Below are positions 1 to 14,457 of a stretch of DNA of 64,000 nt, piece by piece (the first letter of the stretch is position 1; each line of letters opens with the position of its first letter). Source of the stretch: Lotus japonicus. Taxonomy: Eukaryota > Streptophyta > Magnoliopsida > Fabales > Fabaceae. Both the position numbers and the translations under genes were made by a program. The notes under the pieces were generated by a model. The model searched no databases. It saw only the letters and a program-made list of their open reading frames with translations, and had not been told where the DNA came from. The DNA is taken from NCBI RefSeq assembly GCF_012489685.1, contig NC_080041.1, forward strand, positions 101,332,981-101,396,980, in the 5' to 3' direction.

Positions 1-870
1 GTTAGCTGGAACTTGTTTGGACTCTAATTTGAATGCTAATGCTATATCTGTTTGATCAAGTACCTGCTTAGTGTTCTGTAGTAGCTTTCATTTTTTTAGT
101 TCTATTCATGAACTGAGGGATTGAAAAATATACTGTACTCAAGTTTATCAGTAGACAGAAATTGGTCATTCTGATGAATTTCAGGACATTTAGTCATACT
201 CCATGGCACGAAGTCTTGGTTGCTTTAAGCAAAGGAGCTATCTAAAATAAATGTCATGTGAGAAGTTAAAATTCAAAACTGAATGATTTTCTTTTGTCTT
301 TCCTGGTTTTTTTTAATCATGCCCCTAATAGTAGCCATTTTTATCTAACTGGAAAGAGACTTAACAGTTTGTTTGGATAGACAAAAAGAGGATGGTAAAA
401 GTGCTGATCATTCCATTGTTTGACATGTTCACCTTTTAGAAAGTAGAGAAATTGGTGTGAGTATATTAGAAGACACTCAAAGGGGGAGAAAAGTAAATAG
501 AAGAAGTATTATAGAATTTACTATGTAACATAATTTTTCGTTAATTAATTTTCATTGGTGGTGGATACATTTGAAAGTTCTGGTGATTTCATTGACTACT
601 TTACTTTTGATTTTTCTGTATGCCCACTTTTCGAAGGAATATAGATAAAGGAAAATAATTGCTTTCAGATGAACACTTTATTCCCTTATCATTTCTTTCT
701 TCTTCTATTATAATGCATCCAAACAAGGGATGAAACAAGTTTTTCCCTAATGTCTTGCATGAATCATATTTACATTTGAGACGTGTAAGTTATACCAGAA
801 ATATTTGATGCTGTTAACTTTTTGGAATCACACAGTTAGCACACTAAGTATAAACATCATGTAATTTCAG
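1..870 (+). other. Intron sequence of the VIH gene, no exon seen
   Basis: No stretch here matches the conserved N-terminal exons of plant VIH proteins, and the first recognisable exon begins at 871 after an AG. The region is AT-rich and reads as intron, so the start codon and roughly the first 65 residues of the gene should lie left of the window. Confidence 0.6.
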
Positions 871-3800
871 ATGGCCAGTATGTGATTGTTTGGTTGCTTT
901 CCATTCCTCTGGATATCCCCTCAAAAAGGCTGAAGCATATGCTGCTTTGAGAAAGTAAGCTTGTTTATTTAATATTTACCAACTATAATATTTTGTACAT
1001 CATTTAAATTTTATGAATCATCAGAACTCTATGTTTACTCTTCTCTCAACAACTTGTTGGATTATGCAAGTACAACTACAAGAAGTTTTGGGAATACTAT
1101 TGAGGCCATGGTCAGTTACATCCAGGATAGGAAAACGCTGAATATGAGAATAATTTTTTGCTAGTTTCTTGACAATACTTTCTAAAAGAAACATCTTTAT
1201 CTAATCTGGTAAAAAGATGACTTGGTTCTAAAATGAGTTTGGGGCAACAAAGTGCAAGCTGTGCTGATGAAAAGGTCCATAATCTGTACCCTGTTCTTCT
1301 TGGAGCAGTTTCTCATGCTACGCTTTCGCAGTTGTGGCAATAGTAAAGAGACTATAATTTTATGGTGGATTTGGCAACTCCAAAGTGAGAGACTCACTTT
1401 AGACTAGAGGGTAAAATAAGTCATCAAAATCATTAATAGTGATTACCTACTTTGAAAAGTCAATAAAACAACTCAATCAATGGTAAAAATGACTTACTTT
1501 ACCCTCTAAAGTGAGTCATTCACTTTAGAGGAGCCAGAGTTTATGCTATTCTCTGCTGTATTTGATTGAAGAGCATAGTCCTATTTTTAATGGTGTCTCT
1601 TAAGCCTCACATTTGTTATGAGATAGGATTTTATTTTTGGCTTATTGATTTTGATTTGGTCATGCATGTTTAGAGGGAATTTCTATGGTTTATGTGCAAG
1701 GTGACTGGACTTCCTTGCTGTATTTTCTATTTTGGTTTGCTGTTCTTTCTGTTCTTGCCATCCCCTCTCCAGCATGGTTTCTCATCCTCCGCCCCCTAGA
1801 ACCATTCATGTGAAGTATGCCTGTTATGCCTCCAGCAATTGCTGACATATATGCTCGGAGGAATAGGAAGGGTAGCAGGGGACTGAAGACTTAGATAGCA
1901 AGTACAATGTAAGTAAGTGAGAGAATAGGGATGTGGGCTGTAACAATCTACCCACATGGCAAAGGGATTGGAAAGTAAAGGAGTCAATTGCAATTTGCAA
2001 GAAAGGAGTTAAAGTGAGGGAAGGGAGGGGAGAAGGGTGTTGAGTGACTGATTTATATCTTGTGAATTCAGCTGCTAGTTCAACAAATAATCTTTTCACA
2101 GTGAATGTTGGGTGTTTTGGGATTAGGGTTTTAGTGTTGGGTTGCAACTGGCAAGTAATTTTAATTTATCATTACGGTTTTAGATTTCTCTATTTTTCCC
2201 GTTGACAATGGTTTTGCTTACTTACTTAAATATGTGAATGCATGATGAGAGTGATTATTGATCTGAAACTTGTTCTCCGTGATTCAGACCTTTTTTAGTA
2301 AATGAACTGGAGCCGCAACACCTTCTTCATGATCGAAGAAAAGTATATGAGGTAGGAGGGATTTCTTTCTTTCTTTCTAGTTTCGACTGCTGTGTTTTCG
2401 GATTTCAGGACTTCACTTGTTTGCACTTTGCATTTAGTTATCTTGGATTTACATTTAAGAAATGTTGGGGTTATAGGGTTTTAGGTAGAGAATGAGATAA
2501 GAGAAATAATAAAGACTTGAAACTTTTATTGATATGATGATACTAGAATCCTATTCCTAGTCAAATAGGGAAACTGATTTTGATAATTAATAGATTCCTA
2601 TTCTTAATCCTAATTAAATAAATTTGAGACTGTAAACCAGTGAGGCCAGATGATTCTTTGGGAATGCTGCGGGGCCAGGATGAGTCTCTGGGATTTCCAT
2701 GGAGTCTCTTGGACTGTAGCGGGTCCAAGTTGATTTGCTGGGACTGCTGCTTGCCAGGCTAGTTTCCTGGGACTTCCCAAGGCCAGAATGAAATAAATCT
2801 AATGAAGCTTTCATTTGTCTAGAGTCTTGTATGCTTTAGTAATTGCTATCTGGTTGCAAACTGATAACTTGAGTGTTTGGTCCACACGGAAATCAGAAGA
2901 GAAAAAACGCATGTCATATACTAGGGAAGGATTTGTTCTCTTCACTTAGAACCTTTATTTACTTAAAAAAATGATTAAGCATGATAGAACCAGAGAAAAC
3001 GAGAAAAGGAGAGAGAGAGAAGAGAGAGAAACTGTAACAGAATCTGAAACTGAATTTCTATTTTCATTATGCTGAATATTACAATAGTGAGTAGATGACT
3101 TATATAGAGTGCTGGTAGCTTGCTCTTCAAGCTAACTATTCAGTTATCAAATCCTAACTGAATCCTAACTAATAACAGCTGTCATTACAGCTGTATCCAG
3201 CTGTCGATATTTACATATCCCTATTCTACCCTTATACACTTAAACACCCCCACAAACTGAAGGTGGTTGCACAAACTTGTGTTTGTCAAGCACATTCAGT
3301 TTGTCCCTTAGAAACTGAAACCGAGTGGGGGGTAGGGCCTTTGTAAAGATGTCAGCTTTCTGATGCTCTGAAGAGATGTGTTGAACCACAAGTTGCTTTG
3401 CCTGAACCCTTTCTCTTACAAAAAAAATGTCCATTTCCATGTGTTTAGTTCTGGAATGAAGAATGGGATTATGTGTGAGCAACACTGTACTCATGTTGTC
3501 ACAGAGAATCAGAGGTGTTTGAAATGGAAGATGCAACTCAGTAAGGAGAGACTGGACCCATAAAAGTTCTGCTGTGGTGTTGGCCAAGCTCCTATATTCT
3601 GCCTCAGTGCTGGATCTTGCTACTAAAGTCTGCTTTTTAGCTGTCCAAGAGATGAGATTGGGACCAAGGAAGACACATGATCCAGATGTAGACCTCCTAT
3701 CATCTGGATCAGCCCCCCAATCTGCATCACAGAATGCAACAAGAGGAAGAGGTTTGCTGAGAGAACAAGGTTGCAGAACAACCCCATGAGAGATAGTCCC

Positions 3801-6800
3801 TTTGAGATATCTTAAGATTCTCTTTACTGCCTTCCAGTGCTCTTCATGTGGCTGAGCTAAAAACTGACACACTTTGTTCACAGAAAAAGCAATTTCTGGC
3901 CTGGTAATTGTTGCATACTGAAGAGCCCCCACAATACTTCGATACAAGGTTGGATCAGACATGAGAGTGCCACCATGTCTTGAGAGTTTAAGACCATGCT
4001 GCATAGGAGTTGAAAAACTAGCTGCATCACTCATCCCAGCCTTGTCCAGCAGATCAGTAATGTATTTGGTTTGATTAAGCAACAAAGTGCCATTAGACAA
4101 GTGGGAAACCTGCACTCCAAGAAAGTAATCCAGCTGGCCAAGTTGCTTGAGGGCAAAAGTAGAGTGAAGTTTGTCAATAAGTTGCTGAATTTGAGGCATA
4201 GAAGCCCCTGTGATGATTATGTCATCTACATAGATGAGCATGTAAATACAACCCTGAGAAGTGTTATATGTGAACAAAGATGGGTCACATTTACTTGCAG
4301 TAAAACCAAAGTGAAGAAGAGCCTCCTTCAGCTTTTGAAACCAGGCCCTAGGAGCCTGTTTAAGTCCATAAAGAGCTTTGTGTAACTTACACACTAGAGC
4401 CTTATTCCCTTGTTCAAATCCAGGTGGCTGAGACATATACACTTCCTCTTCTAGTACACCATTCAAAAATGCATTATTTACATCCAATTGCTGAATAGGC
4501 CATCCTTGAGAGATTGCCAATGAGAGAATGAGACGAATTGTGATGGGCTTGACCACTGGTGAGAAGGTTTCTGAATAATCAAAACCATGAACTTGACTAT
4601 AGCCCTTAGCTACCAACCTAGCCTTGTACTTGTTAACTGAACCATCCTGATTTTCCTTTATTCTGAAGATCCATTTGCAGCCCACTGGTTTTCTATGTGG
4701 TGGAAGAGGCACTAGGGACCATGTACCATTATGCATGAGAGCATCATACTCCTCTTGCATAGCCTTAAACCATTTCTGATCCCCCAAAGCTTGTTTAACT
4801 GATGTAGGCTCAGCCTGAGTAAGAAGAAGTGTAGGCTGGAGCCTTGGCTTGACAATACCAGATTTAGCTCTAGTTTGCATTGGATGAGTATTTGCAGGAA
4901 CAATTGCAACTGATGTGGGAACAGACTCTCCACAGAGAGGAGCCTCTGAAGGTGCTGGAGAACTAGGCTGTTGTGAAGAATCTGAGGAAATAAGACTCAC
5001 TGGCTGTGCAACAGTGGCTGACTGGCCTGATTGAGCACTTGCTGCTGGCTGAGAGATAGAATGCTCTTGTACAGAAGGTGCTGGAGCTTCCTGAGGTTGA
5101 AAAATAGGCACTGCAGGTGGCTGATCTGCAGGCAATCCTCTAGAAATAAGAGGAATATGAGATACTGGATTGCACAGATCATCTGAGGTACAAGGAGAGC
5201 TTGCTGTGTGAAACAGTTCCTCATAGGGAAATCTATGTTCATGAAACAATACATCCCTTGAAACATATATTCTTCCTGTAGAATCTAGGCATTTGTAACC
5301 TTTGTGACTAGATGAATAGCCAATGAACACACATTCTTTAGAATGAAGAGACAATTTATTAGAGTTATAGGGTCTAAGATAAGGAAAACAAGCTGAACCA
5401 AAGATTTTGAGGCTTTTATAATCTGGAAGTTTGCCATAAAGTTTGGAGAAGGGACTGTGTCCTTGAAGAGTAGCAGTAGGCATCCTATTTATTAGATAAG
5501 TGGTAGCTAAGAAGGCATGATCCCAATATTCAAGAGGAATTTTAGCATGGGAAAGAAGAGTAAGACCAGTCTCTACAATATGCCTATGTTTCCTTTCCAC
5601 ACTACCATTTTGATGGTGTGTGTGAGGACATGTTAACCTGTGAACAACTCCCAGATTTGTAAAATGAGAGATTAAGGGTTTAAACTCCCCTCCTCCATCA
5701 GTTTGAACACTTTTGAGTTTGTGACCAAACTGAAGTTCAACCATGGATTGAAAATTAAGAAAAGTAGCACATGTATCTGATTTTCTTTTCAAAGGAAAAA
5801 TCCAGGTAAAGCGAGTGAATGCATCAACACAAGTAAGAAAGTAATAAAATCCACAAGATGACTCTTTGGAGGAAGGCCCCCAAAGGTCTGCAAAAACTAA
5901 TTCAAAAGGAGTAGAGTAAGTGGTAGAAGACAAAGAAGAAGGCAATCTATGAGATTTGCCTAAGCAACAAGCTTTGCAAAATGAAAATATGCTTTTATTG
6001 CTGGGAATTGGTATATTATAATGAGATAAAGCAAGTTTGAGTACATCATGATGGGGATGACCCATTCTATAGTGCCACAAATCATACAAAGAAATATTGC
6101 TACTGCTACTACTATCAACAACATCAGCGTGAGTGTTGGATTGTGTAAAAGAAGACAAAGAAGGTAAACTACTACTGGTAGCAAAAACTGCTTTATTGAC
6201 CCTAGGCTGTGAGACAAGAGCAGCCTGGTGATGCCGAAAGGAAAGTGCTGAAGAAGACTGGCTTGAGGACAAAGAAGCTCGAGTGAGAGGTCCATCAAAG
6301 GAGTAGAGACCATCTTCACCCACACGTCCTGTGAGAAGAAGCTCAGAGGTGTCCTGATTACGAACACAACAGTAAGTAGCATGAAAGGAAAAACCTACTA
6401 ACAGAAACAAGATTCTTTGTAATGGAAGGAACTAACAACAGTTTATTAAGAATAAGAACAGCTTTAGGGTTAAAAATTGAGGGAAGAGAAGCTGAACCTA
6501 TGGATTGAATAGGCAATCCTTGACCATTGCCCATGTAAATCTGTTCTGAGGAGCTCACTGGACTGTTATCAACAAACACAGCAGGGTTATTGGTGACATG
6601 GTGAGTAGCACCAGAGTCAGGAAACCACTGTACTGCTGCTGCAGCTGCAGTAGGAGAAGGACCCTGAGAAGGAACAGTAGCAAGCATTGCTTGTGGTGGT
6701 GCTTGAGGTGGTGCAGTAGGAGGAGTAAAACCTCTGGGAATAGCTCCTGCCTGTTGTTGTGGTCTGGCAGAAAATTGAGAGCCCCAAGTACCATGTACAG

Positions 6801-9800
6801 TAGGAGGTGCACACCAAGGACCAAAAGGATTGTGCATTCCAGCTCCAAGACCAGTATAGGGACCAAAACCTCCATATTGAGCATTAGGAAATCCCAGATT
6901 TCCTCCAGAGAACCCTAAATTGAGTCCAGAAAATCCCAAATTTGCTCCAGGAAACCCTAAATTCGTGTAGGGACCAAAACCCCCAAATTGAGCATTAGGA
7001 AACCCTAAATTCCCAAATTGAGCTCCAGAAAACCCTAAATTGGGTGCAGTAGTCGAATTTCCAAAATTGGATTGACCAATAGCACCATTCGAACCATTCG
7101 ATGCTGTCGCAGGCTTCGACCAGCAAGAACTAACATCATGACCAAACTTGTGACAAAACGTACACTGGAGAGTGCTGCGACCTCTCCCGCGACCGCGTCC
7201 ACGGCCATAGCTACCTCCATAGTTGCCATTGATGCTTCCTCCATTGTCGCGATCGTGCTCATCACTCTGCACCGCAGATTGTGACGCTGAAGGTGGTTGC
7301 CACGGAGACGATGGAGAAGGATTGGCCACCGGTGGTGGTTGCGACACTGGTGCAGGAATCTGAGAAGGAACTTGGGTAAGAAAAACAGATGCAGTGGAAT
7401 CTGCATGCTGCTTCTTCTTCATGCGCTCAAAGCGTGCTTCATGAGCAATCACCATGGCCTCAACTTCAGAGATGGTGAAAAAGGTGTCACGACTGTAAAT
7501 CACAGTCATCAACGCACTATACTCATCTGGAAGTCCATCAAAGATGGCTTCAAGATGATCACGAAACAGAACTGGCTCACCAATCGAAGTCAGTGTATTG
7601 ACAATAGTCTTGATTCGCTTGAGATACTCTGTAGCAGTCTTTGTTCCTTTTGTGATTGTCTTCAATTCAGAGCGCAGTTGAGTAGATTGAGCCTTGGAAT
7701 GTGCGTTGAAGAAAGTATGAATTTCCTCCCAGATCTGCCATGAATGTCGACACTGAACCACTGTAGGAAGAAGAGAAGCAGATAGTGTTGAGAGCAACCA
7801 AGTAAACAAAGTAGAATCTTGTTGCTCCCATTCAAAGTATGCTGAATTCACTGTTTCTGTCAATCGATCTTCCTCAGTCAAGAACTGTTCTGGAATTTGC
7901 AGTGGATCTTGAATGAATTTCTGCAATTTGTGAGCCCTAATCACTCCTTCAACCAGTTGTTTCCAGGAGTAGAAATTCGTGTCATCAAGCTTGATGACAG
8001 CATGAGTCAAAGCTTTCTCATGCAAAGAAGAAGATGAGGGAAGCGTAGAAGAAGAAGATGAGGGAAGCGTTGAAGATGAAGCTTCTGCCATTGAACCTAA
8101 GCTCTAGATACCATGATAGAACCAGAGAAAACGAGAAAAGGAGAGAGAGAGAAGAGAGAGAAACTGTAACAGAATCTGAAACTGAATTTCTATTTTCATT
8201 ATGCTGAATATTACAATAGTGAGTAGATGACTTATATAGAGTGCTGGTAGCTTGCTCTTCAAGCTAACTATTCAGTTATCAAATCCTAACTGAATCCTAA
8301 CTAATAACAGCTGTCATTACAGCTGTATCCAGCTGTCGATATTTACATATCCCTATTCTACCCTTATACACTTATAAAGCAGACAAATGTTGAACATACT
8401 AAGCCAATCTTTGATATCTGCCTAATAGCTTAAGCATTTGGTAGGGTTTGTCTTTAAGATGATATTAGAGCCTTTATGGCCAACTACCACGTAAAATGGG
8501 CTTGTGCATTGTGATTTTAGAGAGTTGAACTGACAATACACAAGACCTGTTCTTGACTTTTTCTTCAAGGGCCTGACTGGAAATTGTTCAACAAACCCGG
8601 TGTTTTGTTTCAAGTGTTAATATTTTTTTTTGGACAGTGGTGGTGGATTTTCTCCCCATTCATTTAAAAAATATTTCAAATCATATATAATATTTGGTTT
8701 GTGACGTATGGCCAATTACCGTCAAAATACTTTATGCTATTTCTTTTCTGATATATAATGGATTATCATTTTTAATAATGTTCAATTTCGGGGTTCAAGC
8801 GTCTTGAAATGTTTGGGATCCCTGTTCCAAGATATGCCCTTGTAAATAGGGAAGTACCATACCAACAATTGGATTACTTCATTGAGGAAGAAGATTTTGT
8901 AGAGGTTCATGGTATGCGTTTCTGGAAGCCATTTGTGGAGAAGCCTATTCATGGTGAGCTTATTTCTTGTGTTTAAGATTGGAACTGTTTTACCTTGTTT
9001 CTTTCATTGTATTATGAAGTGAAGGAAATATGCATTTGTGTGATCTAATAGGTTAATATTCTGCCTTATATAACAACTGATTTATACAATGGACATTATA
9101 TTGTGTTGCCTTAGCATGAGAATGACATATGAATCTTTTGAAAGCCATTTGAATATGATAGGGTTGAATGGTACGGGGAGTCATAGGAGTAAGAATTGGT
9201 TTAGCAAGTTAGAGTGGATAATGGTTAGATGAATATGAGAACTAATAATATTCAGATTCATTCAGAGAATTTATGGGAAAGAGGAAACCCTTAGAGTAGA
9301 GTTCTTTCTCCTAGTCCTATTTTGTATTTTCAATAATTTAATAAAATTGTTCCTTCCTTTGTTTCTACCAATTTTCCATTTCTCATCTCTGGGTTCCTTT
9401 CCAAATTATATGACCAACCAAGGCATATATCTAATTACTAAACTGTTATTTACCTATTAAAGAATTTCACAAATGTGTGGATATTGCAGACTGCAGAGTG
9501 AAGTTATCTAGCATACTTTTCCTTGCACCATACATTAAACGATAAAAGTTATCAAAGATGCCCTTATCATATAATTGTCTCTGCATCATATGCAGAGTGT
9601 TGTCATGTTGCATAATTTATATTCATATGTAATATTCCTACTAAATAATAAAACTCGTCAGTTCTGATGATGAATTATTTTTTTGGTTCACTTGATGTAT
9701 ATTCAGGTCCAAATATATCTTCTTGATTGTGGTATAACCCTTATTTTGTCTTCTGAAGGTGATAACCACAGTATAATGATATACTATCCCAGTTCAGCTG

Positions 9801-12800
9801 GTGGAGGCATGAAGGAATTATTTAGGAAGGTGAGCTTTAGGTTGATAAAATAGTTGATGTTTTCCTTTCTTTTCTTCGAGTCTTAATGATTAAAGATCAT
9901 AAACAACATGGTTTGTTGTGGGTATTGTGTGATCTTAGGTTGGCAACAGGTCTAGTGACTTCCATCCCGATGTGAGAAGAGTGAGGCGTGAAGGCTCCTA
10001 TATTTATGAAGAGTTCATGCCAACAGGAGGCACAGATGTTAAGGTTTGGCAGTTGACTTTTATGTTTATTTGAGTGTTTTTTTTTATTTGTTTCTAACTA
10101 TATGTTTGAGTCTTTGGGACATCACTGACATTTGCCATGTTTCTCTGATATTTTTTCACGTATATATGATTTTAATTTTTTCTGATAAATGATTGTAGGT
10201 GTACACAGTAGGCCCTGAATATGCTCATGCTGAGGCAAGGAAGTCCCCTGTTGTTGATGGTGTTGTTATGAGGAATCCCGATGGGAAGGAAGTAAGTAAT
10301 CTACCTCTGCTGGACATTCTAGTATCTATATTAGTTTTAGTTCTTCAAACCTATATTTTGCCCATGCTATTGACTAATGGAGGACTCCTAAGATGATTAT
10401 ATTGGCTCAGAATTAGTACATCGGATTTGATTCGTTGTTCGTTAGTGATTTGGCTACAAAGAGATGGCCTTTGAATTGCCATTATTATTAAAAAACCAAT
10501 TTGAACTCCATGAGAACAAATATATGTGGATTCCATCAAAATTCGCGTAGTCGGTGATTTCAGGTGTGATTGTATGTGGAGATGCTTTGGAGGGGAGTGG
10601 AAATAAAATGAATGGGATTTTTTAATTTTATTTTAAGACATTCTTTCTTGATAAAGGGTGGATTGGTGATAAGTCTTTGGTGGATTAGAGAAGGGACGGA
10701 CATATACCATTCAAAAGCAGGCTGAGTTACTGTCTGGTGTGAAGCAGTGATTTGAATTTCTTGTTGATGAATTTCTATAATTTCTTTTGGCAGGTCAGGT
10801 ATCCAGTGTTACTGACTCCTGCTGAGAAACAAATGGCTAGAGAGGTTTGCATTGCATTCAGGCAATCGGTATGTTATGTGAATGTGCTGACTGCATCTTA
10901 TCAAAAGATGAAGTATTGTTTTTGTTATATGTGATTATTTTCTGAAACATTCTCTGGAACTGGCTGATTTACTCCTAGTTGGACAGTTAGGGTAATTTGT
11001 GTTGAGCTTCTGGTCAGATTAGTAATCTTTAGATTTGTTGGATATCAAATATTGATGTTTTGCATCTCAAAACTGCTATTGAATCTTGCCAATGGTCATA
11101 CTTCTGTGTTTTTTGTCACCTATTTTGCTGGTTTCTAACTGCATTAATTCTTAGTTTTTTCATTTTGAGCTTATTTGACTTCAGCTTGATTTTTGATCAG
11201 TAGCTTAAGCAATATGCTCTAAATCCTTTTCATCCTACAATTAACATCCTCATAAGTTCAATCATTGTATTTTGATTACCTTGGCCTTGTTAAGGGCTAT
11301 CTTCATTGAAGTTTGCACATTGTTGCACGCATTCAACTTCATATGCATGTTAGAATACTTTTAAGAATGAAGTTTAAAAGTGTATGTATCTTTATGGTAA
11401 AAAGAAAATATTTTAGGTTTGTTAATTGTTCCTCTTATTTTCCTGCTGTAAATCACCCTTGTTGCTTGCAGGTATGTGGATTTGATCTCCTGAGATGTGA
11501 GGGGCGCTCCTATGTTTGTGATGTGAATGGGTGGAGCTTTGTCAAAAATTCTCACAAGTAACATTTTATACTTGCACATATTTTCTGGCATCGTTCATTT
11601 TAATATCGGAAACATGGTCAATTCATTTTGGTTCTACTAATCAGAAAATTTTATGCACAACTATTTTCTAATGAGGTTTAGACCTGAGATTGGGATTTTA
11701 TCTGGTCCTTCTATCCATAACACATGTTGGAAAGACAAGAGACTCCATGCTATTTAAAAATGGAAAATGTTCCTATAAATGGTAAATTGTAACTTCCTTC
11801 AATGAGAACCTGTGCACATTGGATGTTGACTTTTGTGTACCATATCACCTGATCCCATCACATAACCCTATTTGCTAAAAGCAACATTTCTAGCTGCTGT
11901 CACACTTGGGCCTAATATGCGTCATGTTTGTCTCTGGATTAAGAATATTGCGAAGTCTTCAATATTGATTTGGGGAATCGATTCTGATATATTGTTGAAT
12001 TAGAAGTTGCACAATGTTTTTGTGTTGATATTTGTATGAATTATATATTGATTAAAAGAGTAGCAATGAGTGTAAATCAATTCACCCAACATACATGGTA
12101 GCGGATGCAGTTACATGAGTGAAGGAAATGAAATGATTAACATTCCTCTTAGTCTCCTATATACTTTGTTTAAGAATCACGCAGCCTCCTGTTGCTTTTT
12201 AGTAAACGTTAATTACATTAACAAAGTAAATATTCTGTCTAGCCTACGTATTTTCTACATTATTTATCTTACTGCAGAATTTAAAATAAAGGAAAAATAA
12301 ACCATTAATGATAACTTAGATAGTTTTTTTACAAGAAATACTTTATTTTCCACAGTATCATGCATTGCTTGTTTCCCTTTGCTTTAGTCTTTTTGTGAAA
12401 ATCTATTCATTTTTTATTTTCTGCTTCTCCAGATATTATGATGATGCTGCCTGTGTGCTGCGGAAAATGTTTTTAGATGCAAAAGCACCTCATCTTTCTT
12501 CAGCAATTCCACCAACTTTACCATGGAAAGTAAATGAACCAGTCCAACCATCTGAGGGACTTACCCGTCAGGGTAGTGGTATTATTGGCACTTTTGGACA
12601 AGCTGAGGAACTACGATGTGTGATTGCTGTTATTCGTCAGTATGTTATTTTCCCTTTCTATCTTAGATTAGTTAAGATTAGTTAAGCCCCATGTTCTTTC
12701 CTATTTACTCTTCTGTTTTGGCAGTGGTGATAGAACTCCTAAACAGAAGGTGAAGCTAAAAGTTACTGAGGAAAAGCTGCTGAACCTAATGTTGAAATAC

Positions 12801-14405
12801 AATGGAGGCCGACCTAGAGCTGAGGTGATATTATATTCTAGGGCTTTGTAATGTTTTTAAATTTTATTTCAGCACCTGATTTTTGACCTCTTTTGCATGA
12901 TATAATTATCTTTTGCTTGCAGACAAAGCTTAAAACTGCTGTTCAACTACAAGATCTGTTAGATGCTACACGCATGCTGGTTCCTCGTACCAGGTATTTC
13001 ATCCTGAATAAGTTTCAATAGGGTTACACATTAATATCAGATGCAATTCACTTTCAAATTCACACCAAAGATCAATCAAGTTTCTAAAGACTGCAGTTTC
13101 CTAATTTCAAATGTGACATGATTATTATTTGCAAACTTTGAACAAGTGTAAATGTGTAAGAGAAGAAAATCAGATTTCACATTTTCCCCGTGAAAGAAGA
13201 CTATTTTACTAGAGAAGAAGAGAAGAGAAATACAATTACAATGACCAATATATTTTATTAAAAGAAGACAAAAAAGAAAGAATACGAGAGGAAGTGAGGA
13301 ACCTCCAAATCAGAGCTGAATTTTGTTGGATTCACTTCAAAATTTGCACTGTACTGACCTGTAGTGAATATAGGTGACAGAAACGGATTTAGAGCATCTT
13401 CACTCAAACAGGACAAAAGGATAAAGAGAAAGAAACAGCAATGTTTCCAGAGTCTTCAAGTGGTCTGCTTCCTTCCTGCTCTAAAGCCCCATATCCTCAC
13501 TTAAGATTGGATTCCCTTCCTTAGGATCCTTCCCTTCTCTTCGTGCTTTTTGCTATCCATTTTCTCTTTGCTCCCCGCACCATTTACCACATGTCAAGAT
13601 TATTGCAGCTTCAAATCCCTTTTATGATCCTTACCCACTTATTGATTTTAGTAATTTTGGGATACCTACCAAAACGTCAAATATGAGAGCTCATCAAAGA
13701 AGCTAAGTAAACTAATCCCGGTACTTGAATGAAGGGTGCTAACAAGACAACTTAATGCCTTAAAATAGAGTAGAGACATAACATTTGTAGGGCGCGAATA
13801 ACAAAGCTGTAGTTGCATGGTAAATGTTCTACACTAGGGAAGATATCCCCTTTTCTTGGCACAGACTGTTTTATGACACCCACCTCTAGCCAAAGTTCTA
13901 TCCCATTACGACGCTGTGTGTGTGTGTGTATATATTGTAATTCTTTTCAATTGATTCCATAATTACAACTATTGCAAACCAAGTAGAGCTTTAGAAGGCC
14001 TTGCATGTCTCCCACAGATACCAATAAATCCTCTAAACAGGAACCAATACATAAATAATTTAAGAAAACTTAGACAAAAATAAATTCTTGTGAATTAGCC
14101 ACTGAATCTAGTTTATGTTAAACACAGGTTTTGAATTAACTGTATTTGTATATATATTATCTAGACCAGGTCGAGAAAGTGATAGTGAGGCTGAAGTTGA
14201 ACATGGTGAAAAGCTTCGTCAAGTCAAAGCTGTTCTTGAAGAGGTTATTAATTCTCTTGACTTGTTTTTTATATGATACTGATGACTTTATATACCATTA
14301 AGAAGCTTTTCGTAATTGAATTGAAAATTATATTCCTGTGGAGCATAGTAGAAGTAGAGTGTGTTTGAGAAGAAATTGATTTTGTGTTATTCCTTTCTGA
14401 TCAGA

Positions 14406-14457
<52 letters not shown>

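Larger units (their letters stand above)
2982..8376 (-). mobile_element. Ty1/copia LTR retrotransposon, antisense in VIH intron
   Basis: Two LTRs about 5.1 kb apart enclose a minus-strand gag-protease ORF and an integrase-RT-RNase H ORF in copia order (integrase before reverse transcriptase). AAGCA flanks the element at 2977-2981 and 8377-8381, which looks like a 5 bp target duplication. The LTRs were identical when I compared them base by base from 2982 to 3242 against 8114 to 8374, so insertion is recent. The coding region is split by a frame break near 6400, so this copy probably cannot move on its own. It enlarges one VIH intron to 6448 bp and lies opposite to the gene. Confidence 0.95.

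Noticed and set aside
6598..7743. Plus-strand ORFs of 106-148 codons
   Set aside because: Shadows of the copia gag ORF on the opposite strand.
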